DNA of 64,000 bases from Novosphingobium pokkalii (GCF_014652855.1 NZ_BMZP01000004.1:185235-249234); one strand, 5' to 3'; positions 16,861 through 28,579 are shown, numbered from the stretch's first letter. Numbers and translations are program-made. Notes: a model not told the origin generated them from the letters alone.

Positions 16861-17979
16861 TCAACCCCAGCCGATCTTGGTGAAGAACACGGCAAAGAAC
16901 GCATCGAGCACGATCACCGTGAAGATCGCCAGCACCACGGCCGAAGTCGTGCGCGTGCCCACTTCCTCGGCATTGGTCTTGACCTGCATGCCCTGATAGC
17001 AGCCAGCGAGTGCCACGATCAGGCCGAACACCGGCCCCTTGACCAGCCCGACCCACACGTCGTGGATCGGCACCACTTCCTGGATGCGCGCCAGGAAGGT
17101 GAGGAACGGGATGCCCAGGCTGACCGCGCCGAGGAACGCGCCGCCGATGATGCCCAGCACCGACGAATAGATGCCGAGCAAAGGCAGCATGATCATCGTG
17201 GCGATGATCCGCGGCAGGACCAGCGCCTCGGTCGGCGAGACGCCGATCGTGCGCATGGCGTCCACTTCCTCGGTCAGCTTCATCGTGCCGAGTTGCGCGG
17301 CAAAGGCCGAGCCGGACCGGCCCGCCACCATGATTGCGGTCATCAGGATGCCCAGCTCGCGCAAGGTAAGCCGGCCGACGAGGTTGATTGTGTAGATTTC
17401 CGCGCCGAACTGCTGAAGCTGCACCGCACCCTGCTGGGCGATCACCACGCCCACCAGAAAGCTCATCAGGCCAACGATGCCCAGCGCGTTGACGCCGACC
17501 AGTTCCATCTGGTGGACCAGCGCCAGGCCGCGAAAGCGGCGCGGGTGGCGCAGGATCATGCCCGCAGCGGAAATGGCCTGCCCCAGGAAACCCACGACCT
17601 GGAGAAACCCGACCGCCAGCGCAATGACCAGCGTGCCCACTTCATCGGGCACGCGCTTGATCAGCGGCAGGCGCGGGGCGCGGATGCTTTCGTTGTTGGT
17701 GTCGGTCTCGCTGATCGCCTTGATCAGGCGCTCCGCCTCGTCGCGGCAATTGACGATCTCGGCGCCGAGTTGCTGCGACAGGCGCCACACCGTCCAGGCG
17801 CCGACCGTGTCCATCCGCTCCACATCGCGCACGTCGATCTGGGCCACGGGATCGGACAGCTTGCGCAGGCGACGGTCCACCAGCCCCAGCGAGGATACCA
17901 CCATCGGGCCGCTGAAATGCAGCACCCCACCGTCGGCCCCCTGGCCCGGCTCTATCGTGAAATCGGCTAAGGCTCTCAT
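16861..17979 (-). CDS. mlaE: MlaE-type permease with N-terminal STAS-like domain
   Basis: A 372-aa protein. Residues 1 to about 95 look like a STAS domain ([43 protein letters not shown]), the role played by separate MlaB in E. coli. The rest is a complete MlaE permease: [26 protein letters not shown], the conserved [28 protein letters not shown] and [16 protein letters not shown] 17979 (MRALADFT) is preferred; 43 further upstream codons would overlap valS. It is the first gene of the operon mlaE-F-D-lipoprotein and is divergent from valS. Confidence 0.9.
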   Translation of the reverse strand: MRALADFTIEPGQGADGGVLHFSGPMVVSSLGLVDRRLRKLSDPVAQIDVRDVERMDTVGAWTVWRLSQQLGAEIVNCRDEAERLIKAISETDTNNESIRAPRLPLIKRVPDEVGTLVIALAVGFLQVVGFLGQAISAAGMILRHPRRFRGLALVHQMELVGVNALGIVGLMSFLVGVVIAQQGAVQLQQFGAEIYTINLVGRLTLRELGILMTAIMVAGRSGSAFAAQLGTMKLTEEVDAMRTIGVSPTEALVLPRIIATMIMLPLLGIYSSVLGIIGGAFLGAVSLGIPFLTFLARIQEVVPIHDVWVGLVKGPVFGLIVALAGCYQGMQVKTNAEEVGTRTTSAVVLAIFTVIVLDAFFAVFFTKIGWG

Positions 17980-18106
17980 GCAGCCCGCTTCATGGGGGAA
18001 AATGACAGGGGCGACAAGTGCATCACGTGCGGCGGAACGCATGAACGGGCTTTTCCGTTCCTGCGCCGGCTTGCGATGGCGGGCCGCAACTGGCAAGGCG
18101 CCAGCC

Positions 18107-20821
18107 ATGAGCGAGACAGAAACGCAGCAGGAATCGGCCCAAGATCAACTGGCCAAGACGTTCGAGCCGGGCGCCATCGAAGCGCGCTGGTATGCCCATT
18201 GGGAAGGCCAGGGCCTGTTCCGGCCCGCGCGCCCCGATGCCCAGCCGTTCACCATCGTGAACCCGCCGCCCAACGTGACCGGCTCGCTCCACATCGGCCA
18301 TGCGCTGGACAACACGCTGCAAGACATCGTGATCCGCCACGAACGTCTCAAGGGCAAGGATGCGCTGTGGGTGGTCGGCACCGACCACGCCGGCATCGCC
18401 ACGCAGATGGTGGTGGAACGCCAGCTCGAAGCGAACCAGGACAAGCGCACCAACTACACCCGCGAGCAGTTCGTGGACAAGGTGTGGGAATGGAAGGCGG
18501 AAAGCGGCGGCACGATCACCCGCCAGTTGCGCCGCCTGGGCTGCTCGATGGACTGGTCGCGCGAGCAGTTCACCATGGACCCGCACTTCACCCGCGCCGT
18601 GGTCAAGGTCTTCGTCGACCTTTACAACCAGGGCCTGATCTACCGCGACAAGCGGCTGGTGAACTGGGACCCCAAGCTCAAGACCGCGATTTCCGACCTG
18701 GAAGTGGAAACGCGCGAAGTGCAGGGCCATTTCTGGCGCTTCCGCTATCCGCTGGCCGATGGCGTGACGCTGGACAGCGGCGCCGATCACATCGTGGTCG
18801 CCACCACGCGCCCGGAAACCATGCTGGCCGACATGGCCGTGGCCGTTCACCCGGACGATGAACGCTACAAGAGCGTGATCGGCAAGCATGTCGTGCTGCC
18901 GCTGACTGGCCGCCGCATTCCCATCGTGGCCGACGAGCATGCCGATCCGGCGCTCGGCACCGGCGCGGTGAAGATCACGCCGGGTCATGATTTCAACGAC
19001 TTTGAAGTGGGCAAGCGCGCGGGAATCGAAGCGCGCGACATGCTCAACATGCTCGATGCCGAAGCCCGCGTGGTGCAGACCGCCGATGGGCTGATCCCGG
19101 CCGAATTCGTCGGCCTCGATCGCTTCGACGCGCGCAAGGCCGTGGTCGAGGCGCTGAAAGGTCAGGGCCTGCTCGTGCCCCATGTCACCAAGGACAAGGA
19201 AGGCAACGAGATCGAGCACGACGCCGAGCCGCGCACGATCCAGACGCCCTATGGCGATCGCGGCGGCGTGGTGATCGAACCCTGGCTGACCGACCAGTGG
19301 TATGTGAATGCCGAGTTCCTGGCGCGCAAGCCGATCGAAGCGGTGCGTTCGGGTAGAATCGAGATCGTGCCCAAGTCGTGGGAAAAGACCTTCTTCAACT
19401 GGATGGAGAACATCCAGCCCTGGTGCGTTTCGCGCCAGCTCTGGTGGGGCCATCGCATTCCGGCTTGGTATGACGCCGAGGGCAAGCCTTACGTGGCTGA
19501 AACGGAAGAGGAAGCGCAGGCCCTTGCCGGCAACAAGCCGCTGACCCGCGACGAAGACGTGCTCGACACCTGGTTCTCTTCCGCGCTCTGGCCTTTCGCC
19601 ACGCTCGGCTGGCCGGACAGCACGGAGCTTGTCAAGCGCCACTATCCCAACGACCTCTTGGTGTCCGGCTTCGACATCCTGTTCTTCTGGGATGCGCGCA
19701 TGGCCATGCAGGGGCTGCACTTCATGGACGAAGTGCCGTGGAAGCGGCTCTATCTCCACGGGCTGGTGCGCGCCGCCGATGGGCAGAAGATGTCCAAGTC
19801 CAAGGGCAACGTGGTCGATCCGCTGGGCCTGATCGACAAGTATGGCGCCGACGCGCTGCGCTTCTTCATGGCGGCGATGGAAAGCCAGGGCCGCGACGTG
19901 AAGATGGATGAGAAGCGGGTGGAGGGCTATCGCAACTTCGCCACCAAGCTGTGGAATGCGGCGCGCTTCTGCCAGGCCAACGGCATCGGCGCCTCCGCCA
20001 CGCTGGCAGCGCCGGCCGCGACCAGCGCGGTCAACCGCTGGATCGTGGGCGAAGTGGTGGAAACCGTCGCCGCGCTCGACCAGGCCATGGCCGACCTGCG
20101 GTTCGACGCAGCGGCCAACGCGATCTATCACTTCGTGTGGGACACGTTCTGCGACTGGTACATCGAACTGATCAAGGGGTCGTTCGATGACGAGACGCGC
20201 GCCGTGGCCGGCTGGGTGCTCGACCAGATCCTGGTCATGCTCCACCCGTTCATGCCGTTCGTGACCGAGGAACTGTGGCACGCGCTTGGCGCCCGCGACA
20301 ACGAACTGATCGTCGCGCGCTGGCCGGCTCCGCAGGCCGGTGTCGACGCGGCCGCCAAGGCGGAAGTGGAATGGCTGATCGCGCTGGTTTCGGCCCTGCG
20401 CACCGCCAAGAACGAACTGGGCATCGCGCCCGGCGCGCGGCTGGAGGCCTACCTGGCCGAGCCGAGCGCGCAGACCGCCGCGACCATCGCCGCCAACCCG
20501 GCCGCGATCGAGCGCCTGGCGCGTCTTTCGGCGATCCACTTCGCCCCCGCGCCCGCCGGGGCCGCGATGCAGATCGTGGCGGGCGATGCCACGCTGGTCG
20601 TGCCGCTCGACGGCGTGATCGACATTGCCGCCGAAAAGGCCCGCCTGGAAAAGGCTCTCGCTGCCGCGCAGAAGGAAGCCAAGGCCCTGGAAGGCCGCCT
20701 CGGCAACCCCTCGTTCGTCGAGCGCGCCAAGCCCGAAGCGGTGGAAAAGGCCCGCGCCGACCACGCGCACCACAGCGCCGAAGCCGACCGCCTGGCCGCC
20801 GCGCTGGCGCGGCTGGGGTAA
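18107..20821 (+). CDS. valS: Valine--tRNA ligase
   Basis: A 904-aa class I aminoacyl-tRNA synthetase that charges tRNA-Val. Hallmarks are [15 protein letters not shown] (HIGH, about residue 63), the CP1 editing-domain text [16 protein letters not shown] and [44 protein letters not shown], and the KMSKS loop [15 protein letters not shown] (about 560). The C-terminus is the coiled-coil arm of ValRS ([25 protein letters not shown]). ATG 18107 starts MSETETQQ; the much longer open frame overlaps mlaE on the other strand. Confidence 0.97.
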   Translation: MSETETQQESAQDQLAKTFEPGAIEARWYAHWEGQGLFRPARPDAQPFTIVNPPPNVTGSLHIGHALDNTLQDIVIRHERLKGKDALWVVGTDHAGIATQMVVERQLEANQDKRTNYTREQFVDKVWEWKAESGGTITRQLRRLGCSMDWSREQFTMDPHFTRAVVKVFVDLYNQGLIYRDKRLVNWDPKLKTAISDLEVETREVQGHFWRFRYPLADGVTLDSGADHIVVATTRPETMLADMAVAVHPDDERYKSVIGKHVVLPLTGRRIPIVADEHADPALGTGAVKITPGHDFNDFEVGKRAGIEARDMLNMLDAEARVVQTADGLIPAEFVGLDRFDARKAVVEALKGQGLLVPHVTKDKEGNEIEHDAEPRTIQTPYGDRGGVVIEPWLTDQWYVNAEFLARKPIEAVRSGRIEIVPKSWEKTFFNWMENIQPWCVSRQLWWGHRIPAWYDAEGKPYVAETEEEAQALAGNKPLTRDEDVLDTWFSSALWPFATLGWPDSTELVKRHYPNDLLVSGFDILFFWDARMAMQGLHFMDEVPWKRLYLHGLVRAADGQKMSKSKGNVVDPLGLIDKYGADALRFFMAAMESQGRDVKMDEKRVEGYRNFATKLWNAARFCQANGIGASATLAAPAATSAVNRWIVGEVVETVAALDQAMADLRFDAAANAIYHFVWDTFCDWYIELIKGSFDDETRAVAGWVLDQILVMLHPFMPFVTEELWHALGARDNELIVARWPAPQAGVDAAAKAEVEWLIALVSALRTAKNELGIAPGARLEAYLAEPSAQTAATIAANPAAIERLARLSAIHFAPAPAGAAMQIVAGDATLVVPLDGVIDIAAEKARLEKALAAAQKEAKALEGRLGNPSFVERAKPEAVEKARADHAHHSAEADRLAAALARLG

Positions 20822-20840
20822 GGCCCATGCGCCACCGTCT

Positions 20841-20967
20841 TCCTCCCCTCCTCTTCAGAGGAGGGGATCGAGGGGTGGTGGCGCCCGGAACGGGCGCGGC
20901 TCACGGGTTCGCACTGTTGTTGCAGGATCAGCACCACCCCCAACCCCCTCCTCTGAAGAGGAGGGGG
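20841..20967. repeat. Inverted intergenic repeat (family A, copy 2)
   Basis: CCCCTCCTCTTCAGAGGAGG at 20845 onward plus AGGGGTGGTG faces CACCACCCCC ... CTCTGAAGAGGAGGGGG at 20932-20967. The sequences match the inner arms of the element at 952-1130, but the outer TTCGACAAGCTCAG arms are missing. It fills the gap between valS and queE. Confidence 0.8.
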
Positions 20968-21023
20968 CTATTTACCGCCGCTCCTCGGAGAAGAGGGGTG
21001 GTGCGAACCCACGAGCCACGCCC

Positions 21024-21770
21024 ATGCCTCTAGCCCTTGCCACCACCACGCCGGGCGAACCGGAAATCTTTGCCTCGCTTCAGGGGGAAGGCCCTTCGAT
21101 GGGGCGGCCTTCGCTGTTCATGCGCCTGTCGCGCTGCAACCTGGCCTGCCAGTGGTGCGACACGGCCTATACCTGGCGCTTTACCGGGGACAACCGCCCG
21201 CACCGCGACGGCCTGGCGTTCGAGCGGCAGGCCAACCAACTGGTGCTGGACGAAGACGATGTCGTCGCGCGGCTGCTGGCCTTTGCGCAGGACCGGCTGG
21301 TGGTGACCGGTGGCGAGCCGCTGTTGCAGGCCCCGGCGCTGGCCCGCGTGCTGGCCGCGCTCAAGGCGGCGCGGCCCGAACTGCATGTGGAGATCGAGAC
21401 CAACGGCACCGTGGCGCCCTCCCCCGCCATCGATCCGCTGATCGACCAGTTCAACGTCTCGCCCAAGCTGGCCCATTCCGGCAATCCGGCCGACCTGGCG
21501 CTGATTCCGGAGCGGCTGGCGGCCTGGGCAGCCGAACCGCGCGCGTTCTTCAAGTTCGTGGTCGCCAGCCAGGATGATTGCGCCGAAGTGGCGGCGTTGC
21601 AGGCCCAATACGCCATTCCCGGCGCGCGGCTGTTCGTGATGCCCGAGGGCACCGACAGCGAAACCTTGCGCCGCCGCGAGAAATGGCTCTCTGCCCTGGC
21701 GCTGGAGCATGGCTGGCGCATGACCGACCGCCTGCACATCCACCTCTACGGCGACACGCGCGGAACCTGA
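21024..21770 (+). CDS. queE: 7-carboxy-7-deazaguanine synthase
   Basis: A 248-aa radical SAM enzyme that converts 6-carboxytetrahydropterin to 7-carboxy-7-deazaguanine on the route to preQ0 and queuosine. The start PEIFASLQGEGPSMGRPSLFMRLSRC is diagnostic, with the cluster motif CNLACQWCDT (CX3CX2C, about residue 38). VVTGGEPLLQ and IETNGT follow. No other queuosine genes lie in the window. ATG 21024 is chosen on family length. It is separated from valS by a 200-bp repeat region, so it is probably not co-translated with it. Confidence 0.92.
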   Translation: MPLALATTTPGEPEIFASLQGEGPSMGRPSLFMRLSRCNLACQWCDTAYTWRFTGDNRPHRDGLAFERQANQLVLDEDDVVARLLAFAQDRLVVTGGEPLLQAPALARVLAALKAARPELHVEIETNGTVAPSPAIDPLIDQFNVSPKLAHSGNPADLALIPERLAAWAAEPRAFFKFVVASQDDCAEVAALQAQYAIPGARLFVMPEGTDSETLRRREKWLSALALEHGWRMTDRLHIHLYGDTRGT

Positions 21771-21864
21771 GACGAGCGGCGGAACCGTTCGTCGCAAGCC
21801 CCCTGCCCGCGCTCTTGGGCGGTTGCTATGCCGGCGCAAGGGAACCGTTGAGGGACGCAAGAAC

Positions 21865-22233
21865 ATGAGGGTCAATTCACTGCTGGCTGTGGCGCTGATC
21901 GCCGCAGCGCTGCCGGTTGCGGCACGGGCCGACGATCCGGCCGATCCGGCCATGCGCAGCAGCGCGGCGCGCCTGCGCGATCACGAGACGATCCGCCGGA
22001 TGAACCAGGCCCAGCTCGATTACGTGCGCCGGCGCGATGCCCGTTGGGCGCGCGAGTATCAGCAGCAGAACGAGCGTTACCAAGAGGGCTATGTCGAGCG
22101 GGCGCCCTATGGCGAAGCCTACAGCAATGAGGGCTATGCGCAGGCGCAAGCGCAATACCAGCGCGACCTGGCCGCCTGGCGCCGGGCCGTGGCCGACTGC
22201 CGCGCGGGCTATTACGACGCCTGCGGGCAGTAA
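21865..22233 (+). CDS. Small periplasmic protein of unknown function
   Basis: A 122-aa protein with a signal peptide (LLAVALIAAALPVAARA) and a mature part rich in Arg, Gln, Tyr and Ala (RRMNQAQLDYVRRRDARWAREY, then YSNEGYAQAQAQYQRDLAAWRRAVADCRAGYYDAC) with a pair of cysteines at the end. It is probably largely helical. The ATG at 21865 directly precedes the signal peptide. I do not recognise the family; similar proteins appear in other sphingomonads as conserved hypotheticals. A shared terminator follows. Confidence 0.7.
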   Translation: MRVNSLLAVALIAAALPVAARADDPADPAMRSSAARLRDHETIRRMNQAQLDYVRRRDARWAREYQQQNERYQEGYVERAPYGEAYSNEGYAQAQAQYQRDLAAWRRAVADCRAGYYDACGQ

Positions 22234-22260
22234 CGCCCGTCTGCGACGCCTTGTGGCATG

Positions 22261-22295
22261 AAAAAGCCCCCATTCCGCCGGGAATGGGGGCTTTT
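22261..22295. terminator. Bidirectional Rho-independent terminator
   Basis: AAAAAGCCCCCATTCC and GGAATGGGGGCTTTT form a near-perfect 15-bp stem with a GCCG loop. There is a T-run after the stem on both strands. It serves the periplasmic protein gene on the plus strand and ssb on the minus strand. Confidence 0.9.
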
Positions 22296-22322
22296 CTTGT
22301 GCGTTTTGAACGGGTGGCCCGA

Positions 22323-22862
22323 TCAGAACGGAATATCGTCGTCCAGATCGTCAGCAAAGCCGCCGCCGCCTTGGTTCCAGGTGCTGCCGCCGCCCGAGGA
22401 CTGGCCGCCGCCGAAACCGCCACCGCCGCGCGAACCGCCGCCGGAACCGCCTTCGTTCCAGCCGCCCGAGCGCTGGCCACCACCGCCGCCACCGCTGCCG
22501 CCGCCGCCCTGCGGGCCATCGAGCATGGTCAGCGCGCCGCCGATGCCGGCCACCACCACTTCGGTGCTGTAGCGGTCGTTGCCGCTCTGGTCCTGCCACT
22601 TGCGGGTGCGAAGCTGGCCTTCGATGTAGACCTTGCTGCCCTTGCGCAGGAAGCGCTCGACCACGCCGATCAGGCCCTCGCCATTGATCACGACGGTGTG
22701 CCACTCGGTGCGCTCCTTGCGCTCGCCGGTGTTGCGGTCCTTCCAGGTTTCCGAAGTGGCGATGCGCAGGTTGGCGATCTTGCCGCCGTTCTGGAACGAC
22801 TTCACTTCTGGATCGGCGCCCAGGTTGCCGATCAGAATGACCTTGTTGACGCTGCCTGCCAT
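22323..22862 (-). CDS. ssb: Single-stranded DNA-binding protein
   Basis: A 179-aa SSB. The OB fold occupies residues 1 to about 110 ([47 protein letters not shown]). A glycine-rich linker of some 55 residues follows, and the acidic tip is DDDIPF, the peptide that recruits replication and repair partners. It coats ssDNA during replication, recombination and repair. It lies alone on the minus strand with its own terminator. Confidence 0.97.
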   Translation of the reverse strand: MAGSVNKVILIGNLGADPEVKSFQNGGKIANLRIATSETWKDRNTGERKERTEWHTVVINGEGLIGVVERFLRKGSKVYIEGQLRTRKWQDQSGNDRYSTEVVVAGIGGALTMLDGPQGGGGSGGGGGGQRSGGWNEGGSGGGSRGGGGFGGGQSSGGGSTWNQGGGGFADDLDDDIPF

Positions 22863-22943
22863 CGAATCTCGTCCCTATGGAATTCAGTGGCGTGTGATAG
22901 CGCATCGCCAACGCTTAGTGCCAGTGCACTATCCACTGGCTTG

Positions 22944-24799
<1,856 letters not shown>

Positions 24800-24803
<4 letters not shown>

Positions 24804-25045
24804 GCCGCAAGCTCTTCCACGTGCATGGCGCGGGCATGGATGCGGCGCAGGGCCACGGTCATCCGCCCGATCTCGATCGCCAGGGGATCGCGGCCCAGGA
24901 ACACCCCGCGATAGGCGAGGCGAACCTGCGCCCCTTCGTCAAAGCCCAGCGCGCGCAGGCGCTGCGCTTCTTCGGGCACCAGCGCGGCCCAATCGACCGA
25001 AGCGATTCGGGCATCACGGCCCAGTGGAAGTTCATCGAGCGTCAC
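24800..25045 (-). CDS. feoA: Ferrous iron transport protein A
   Basis: An 81-aa SH3-like FeoA: TLDELPLGRDARIASVD at the start and LRALGFDEGAQVRLAYRGVFLGRDPLAIEIGRMTVALRRIHARAMHVE. It is thought to modulate FeoB. I chose GTG 25045 because it gives the usual FeoA length. The longer frame begins with TTG at 25111 and would place coding sequence over a likely regulatory region. There is no strong Shine-Dalgarno for either choice. It forms a two-gene operon with feoB; no feoC is present. Confidence 0.85.
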
Positions 25046-25075
25046 AGCAGACCCGCTGCCATAGCCCAGCCGCTT

Positions 25076-25092
25076 ATGCAAGTCGTTCGCAA
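25076..25092 (-). promoter_or_regulatory. Candidate Fur-type operator upstream of feoAB
   Basis: ATGCAAGTCGTTCGCAA is an imperfect 7-3-7 dyad about 30 bp upstream of the chosen feoA start. It vaguely resembles alphaproteobacterial Fur sites (TGCGAA/TTCGCA halves). Its position fits iron repression. By-eye match only. Confidence 0.3.
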
Positions 25093-25147
25093 TTGGATTG
25101 ATCGCGGTCAAAAGGGCGAAGCGGCCGAACCCCGCCCTTTTGGCCGC

Positions 25148-25837
25148 TCAGCGGGCCGGATAGCGCAGCCGCCCGAGCAGGCGCACCGGGCTAAACCGCT
25201 CGCCCTTGGGCTTGAACAGGCCGGCCTTGATCTTTTCAAAGCGCATCACGCCTTCGATCCGGCGATCGAGGAACGCGCGGGTTTCGGCATGATCCTCGCT
25301 GCGGTCTTCGGCAAAGACGGCGAGCGTGGCGGCATAGAGCGCGGCGAGCGTGGCGCGCTTGCTGTAATGGTTGAGATCGGTGGCCGTGTCACCGGCCAGG
25401 CGCCACATCGCATCGGCGCTGTTCCAGCCGAGCTTGAGGCTCTGCGCGGTGTTGCGCGGCCGGGCCATTTCAATCAGCGCCCGGCGCAGCGCCTCTTCCA
25501 TCCCGACCAGCGCGTCGAGGCGGAACTGCACCAGGCGGCGGATGCGCTCGCGCACTTTGACCGTGGCAAGCTCGCTGGCCGGCAGCGCGCGGGCCATGTC
25601 GGCATCGATCCGCGCGATCCAGGCGGCGATCATCGTCATCGCCGCGCCGCTTTCGCCCACGCCATAGGCGAGGCGCGCCACTGCCGGATCGAGCCCGACG
25701 GCCTGCGCGGCGCTGTCCACCGCCGCGCCGGTCCACCCGTCGAACATCGCCGCCTCGGCCACCAGCGGGGCGAGTTCGACGCGCAGTTCGTCAAGATCGA
25801 GCGTTTCGAGCGTGGCAAGATCGGGCATGTGGATCAC
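25148..25837 (-). CDS. COQ9-family ubiquinone biosynthesis protein
   Basis: A 229-aa protein matching the COQ9 fold: LDLDELRVELAPLVAEAAMFDGWTGAAVDSAAQAVGLDPAVARLAY at the N-terminus, then KVRERIRRLVQFRLDAL and the conserved WRLAGDTATDLNHYSKRATLAALY. COQ9 proteins bind lipid and assist the hydroxylation steps of ubiquinone synthesis. GTG 25837 is chosen because a perfect AGGAGG lies 7 nt before it; ATG 25828 is three codons later. It lies directly behind the ankyrin gene and in front of feoA on the same strand. Confidence 0.88.
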   Translation of the reverse strand: MIHMPDLATLETLDLDELRVELAPLVAEAAMFDGWTGAAVDSAAQAVGLDPAVARLAYGVGESGAAMTMIAAWIARIDADMARALPASELATVKVRERIRRLVQFRLDALVGMEEALRRALIEMARPRNTAQSLKLGWNSADAMWRLAGDTATDLNHYSKRATLAALYAATLAVFAEDRSEDHAETRAFLDRRIEGVMRFEKIKAGLFKPKGERFSPVRLLGRLRYPAR

Positions 25838-25844
25838 AAACGGT

Positions 25845-25850
25845 CCTCCT
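25845..25850 (-). promoter_or_regulatory. Shine-Dalgarno setting the GTG start of coq9
   Basis: AGGAGG on the minus strand, 7 nt from GTG 25837 but 16 nt from ATG 25828. Confidence 0.75.
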
Positions 25851-25888
25851 TCAGGCGCCAATCTGGCAGCCGCACGGGGCTGGCACAA

Positions 25889-26551
25889 TCAGAACGTTGG
25901 GCCATAGGTCTGCGCCGCCTTGCCGCTCTGGCGCTTCTTGGCAGCGGTTTCCAGTTCGTCGGAAATCGCCTCGGCATGATCGAGCGCAGCATAATCGCGC
26001 GCCGAACGCCCGGAATTGTCGGGCCGATCGGGGTTGGCGCCGGCCTTGAGCAGAGCGCGCACCAGGGCGATGTTGTGGCCGTGGACGGCGGTGATCAGCG
26101 GGGTTTCCCCGGTGTTGTTGGGATCATCCACCCGCGCGCCGACCGAAATGAGGAAATCCACGCCTTCCAGGAACGCGAGGTTGGTCGCGATGACCAGCGG
26201 CGTCGCCCCCTTGTTGTCGCGCGCGTTCACATTGGCACCCTTGCCCACCAGGAACTGCATCCACAGCAGGTCGCGCCGCTGGGTCACGATGTGCAGCGCG
26301 GTTTCGCCGGTGGAAACGTCCTTGGTGTTGACGATCTGGCTCGCCGGGTTTTGCAGCGCCTCGTTCACCTTCTCGCCGTCCTTCTTGCGCACGGCGTCGA
26401 GGAACTTGTAGCTTTCCGAAAACTGGGCCAGCGCCGGGCCGGCCGGCAACAGCATGGCCAGCGGCGCCGCAACGCCAAGGGCAAAGGCGCTCAGGGCAAA
26501 AGCGCTCAGGCTGGGGGCACGGCGGCGCGAAGTGGCCCGGTTGAACGTCAC
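25889..26551 (-). CDS. Exported ankyrin-repeat protein
   Basis: A 220-aa protein with a long signal peptide (basic RRRAPS, hydrophobic to PAGPALAQ at about 43). It is followed by four ankyrin repeats: DVSTGETALHIVTQRRDLLWMQFLV, DNKGATPLVIATNLAFLEGVDFLI, NNTGETPLITAVHGHNIALVRALL and DNSGRSARDYAALDHAEAI. GAGGAG precedes the ATG. It would be a periplasmic protein-protein interaction module; the partner is unknown. It is transcribed in the same direction as coq9, 51 bp ahead of it. Confidence 0.85.
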   Translation of the reverse strand: MTFNRATSRRRAPSLSAFALSAFALGVAAPLAMLLPAGPALAQFSESYKFLDAVRKKDGEKVNEALQNPASQIVNTKDVSTGETALHIVTQRRDLLWMQFLVGKGANVNARDNKGATPLVIATNLAFLEGVDFLISVGARVDDPNNTGETPLITAVHGHNIALVRALLKAGANPDRPDNSGRSARDYAALDHAEAISDELETAAKKRQSGKAAQTYGPTF

Positions 26552-26619
26552 GGCTGAAATCTCCTCAAGGGCATGGCCACCCGTGCAGGTGGCCCTTGCA
26601 AGCGCGCTGTTAGCAGAGC

Positions 26620-27264
26620 ATGAACCGCCACGCCATGGATCACCCTTCGTTCTTGCCGATTATTGCCCGCAAGTGCTTGGCTGCACTTGCGCTGGCCACC
26701 TGCCTTTCGCTGGCGGCCTGCGGGGGCGGATCGCCCACGCCCGAGGCGCCGCTCGCCGGGGCGCAACTGGGCGGCGATTTCACCCTGGTGAACCAGGCCG
26801 GAAAGACCGTGCATGCCGCCGATTTCGCCGGCAAGTACACCGTGTTCTATTTCGGCTATACCTATTGCCCCGATGTCTGCCCGCTCGACACCGCCAACCT
26901 GATGCAGGGCTATCACGCCTTTGCCAAGGCGCACCCTGACAAGGCCGCCCGGTTGGTGCCGATCTTCGTCTCGATCGATCCGGCGCGCGATACGCCGCAG
27001 GTGCTGGGCCAGTTCACCGGCAATTTCGGCAAGGAACTGGTCGGCCTGACCGGAACGCCCGCGCAGATCGCTGCCGTCGCCAAGGAATATGCGGTCTATT
27101 ACCAGAAGCGAGCCGCGCCCAAGGGGGCCGCGCCCGAAGCCTATCTGATGGACCACAGCCGCGCCGCCTATCTGATGGGGCCGGATGGCAAGCCGATCGC
27201 CCTGCTGCCGGTGGACCAGAACGGGCCGGCGGTCGCCACCGAACTCGCCCGCTGGGTGCGCTGA
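26620..27264 (+). CDS. SCO1/SenC-family lipoprotein
   Basis: A 214-aa protein. The N-terminal signal ends in the lipobox LSLAAC (about residue 34). The thioredoxin-like SCO domain has copper ligands CPDVC (about 85-89) and the distal histidine in YLMDHS. VPIFVSIDPARDTP is also typical. It delivers copper to or reduces the CuA site of cytochrome oxidase in the periplasm. No cox genes lie nearby. The start may be 26620 or, five codons later, 26635. It opens a plus-strand run with the ycgN-like and ygjP-like genes. Confidence 0.9.
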   Translation: MNRHAMDHPSFLPIIARKCLAALALATCLSLAACGGGSPTPEAPLAGAQLGGDFTLVNQAGKTVHAADFAGKYTVFYFGYTYCPDVCPLDTANLMQGYHAFAKAHPDKAARLVPIFVSIDPARDTPQVLGQFTGNFGKELVGLTGTPAQIAAVAKEYAVYYQKRAAPKGAAPEAYLMDHSRAAYLMGPDGKPIALLPVDQNGPAVATELARWVR

Positions 27265-27266
27265 CC

Positions 27267-27764
27267 ATGGCCGCCCCCACGCAGGACCGGTTCTGGGACA
27301 AGCCGATCGAGACGCTTTCGCGCGACGAGTGGGAAGCGCTATGCGACGGCTGCGGCAAGTGCTGCCTGCACAAGCTGGAAGACGAGGACACCGGCGAAGT
27401 CCATCACACCAACGTTGCCTGCCGCCTGCTGGACATCAAGACCGCGCGCTGCGCCGATTATCGCCACCGCCGCGCCATGGTGCCCGATTGCCTGCGGCTG
27501 ACCCCGCGGCTGGTGGCGCAAGTGGCCTGGCTGCCGGCCACCTGCGCCTATCGCCTGCGCGCCGCCGGAGAGCCGCTACCTACCTGGCACTATCTGGAAA
27601 GTGGCGACCGCGAGGCGGTGCACCGCGCCGGGGTTTCGGTGGTGGGCAAGGCGATCAGCGAAGTCGTCGCCGGCCCGCTGGAAAACCACATCGTCAGCGA
27701 CCGGGAGTGGGACACGGGTGCCCCCGCCACCCCGCGCGCACCGATGGGCTTTCGCCTGCCGTGA
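27267..27764 (+). CDS. YcgN-family cysteine-cluster protein
   Basis: A 165-aa cytoplasmic protein of the YcgN/UPF0260 family. It begins with FWDKPIETLSRDEWEALCDGCGKCCLHKLED, then HHTNVACRLLD, ARCADYRHR and VPDCLRLTP, giving the conserved set of cysteines thought to bind a metal cluster. TCAYRLRAAGEPLPTWHYLESGD is also a family block. No function is established. It starts 2 bp after the SCO stop and its own stop overlaps the next start (GTGA). Confidence 0.9.
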   Translation: MAAPTQDRFWDKPIETLSRDEWEALCDGCGKCCLHKLEDEDTGEVHHTNVACRLLDIKTARCADYRHRRAMVPDCLRLTPRLVAQVAWLPATCAYRLRAAGEPLPTWHYLESGDREAVHRAGVSVVGKAISEVVAGPLENHIVSDREWDTGAPATPRAPMGFRLP

Positions 27765-28513
27765 TCGACTGGCTGCGCCGCCCTGCCGCAGCCGAGGACG
27801 CGGCCCTGCCAGCAGTGCCGCACCCCACCGTGATCGTACACGGCCGCGCCCTGCCGGTGGAAGTGCGGCGGCTGCGCCAGGCCCGGCGGATGACACTGCG
27901 CCTGGCGCCCGATGGCAGCGCGGCGCGGGTTTCCATGCCCACCTGGGCGCGCACCGCCGATGCCCTGGCCTTTGTGCGCGAGCGCGCCGACTGGCTGGGC
28001 GCGCAGCTTGAACGCCTGCCCCCGCCGCTGGAACTGGCGCCGGGCAAGGCCCTGCCCTTTCGCGGTGACCGGCTGGTGCTGGCCTGGGACAGCGCCTATC
28101 CGCGCCGCCCGGTGGTGGACGATGGCCAGTTGCTGGTCGGCGGCCCGCGCGAGCAACTCGTGGGCCGCGTGCAACGTTGGCTGGCGGGCGAAGCGCTGCG
28201 GCTGTGCGGGGAAGACCTGGCCCACTACTGCGCCCGCGCCGGGGTGCCCGTGCCCGCGCTGGGCCTGTCCAGCGCCAGGCGGCGCTGGGGCAGTTGCGCC
28301 GCCGATGGTTCGATCCGCATCAACTGGCGCCTGATCATGGCGCCCGATGCCGTGCGCCGCTCCGTGGTGGCGCACGAGGTGGCGCATCTGGTCCATTTCG
28401 ACCATAGCCCGGCGTTCCACGCGCTGCTGGGGTGGCTTTTCGAAGGCAGCGTGCCGGCGGCCAACCGCTGGCTCAAGGCCGAAGGCCGCGGGCTCTACCA
28501 GCCGTTCGGCTGA
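27761..28513 (+). CDS. YgjP/SprT-like M48-clan metal-dependent hydrolase
   Basis: A 250-aa protein of the DUF45 (YgjP) family. VEVRRLRQARRMTLRLAPDG near the start and SSARRRWGSCAADGSIRINWRL lead into the zinc motif VVAHEVAHLVHFDHSPAFH (HExxH near residue 204, with a downstream His). The expected activity is zinc proteolysis; substrates are unknown. GTG 27761 overlaps the YcgN stop by 4 bp, so the two are probably translationally coupled. Confidence 0.88.
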   Translation: MIDWLRRPAAAEDAALPAVPHPTVIVHGRALPVEVRRLRQARRMTLRLAPDGSAARVSMPTWARTADALAFVRERADWLGAQLERLPPPLELAPGKALPFRGDRLVLAWDSAYPRRPVVDDGQLLVGGPREQLVGRVQRWLAGEALRLCGEDLAHYCARAGVPVPALGLSSARRRWGSCAADGSIRINWRLIMAPDAVRRSVVAHEVAHLVHFDHSPAFHALLGWLFEGSVPAANRWLKAEGRGLYQPFG

Positions 28514-28579
28514 CCGCCCGGACTTGTGGTGCGCGCGACTCATTTGCGTTCCGCCCGCGCCATCCCTATCTGAAGCGCG

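Noticed and set aside
18023..20773. 916-codon open frame on the minus strand opposite valS
   Set aside because: Antisense shadow of valS, which has every hallmark motif on the plus strand.
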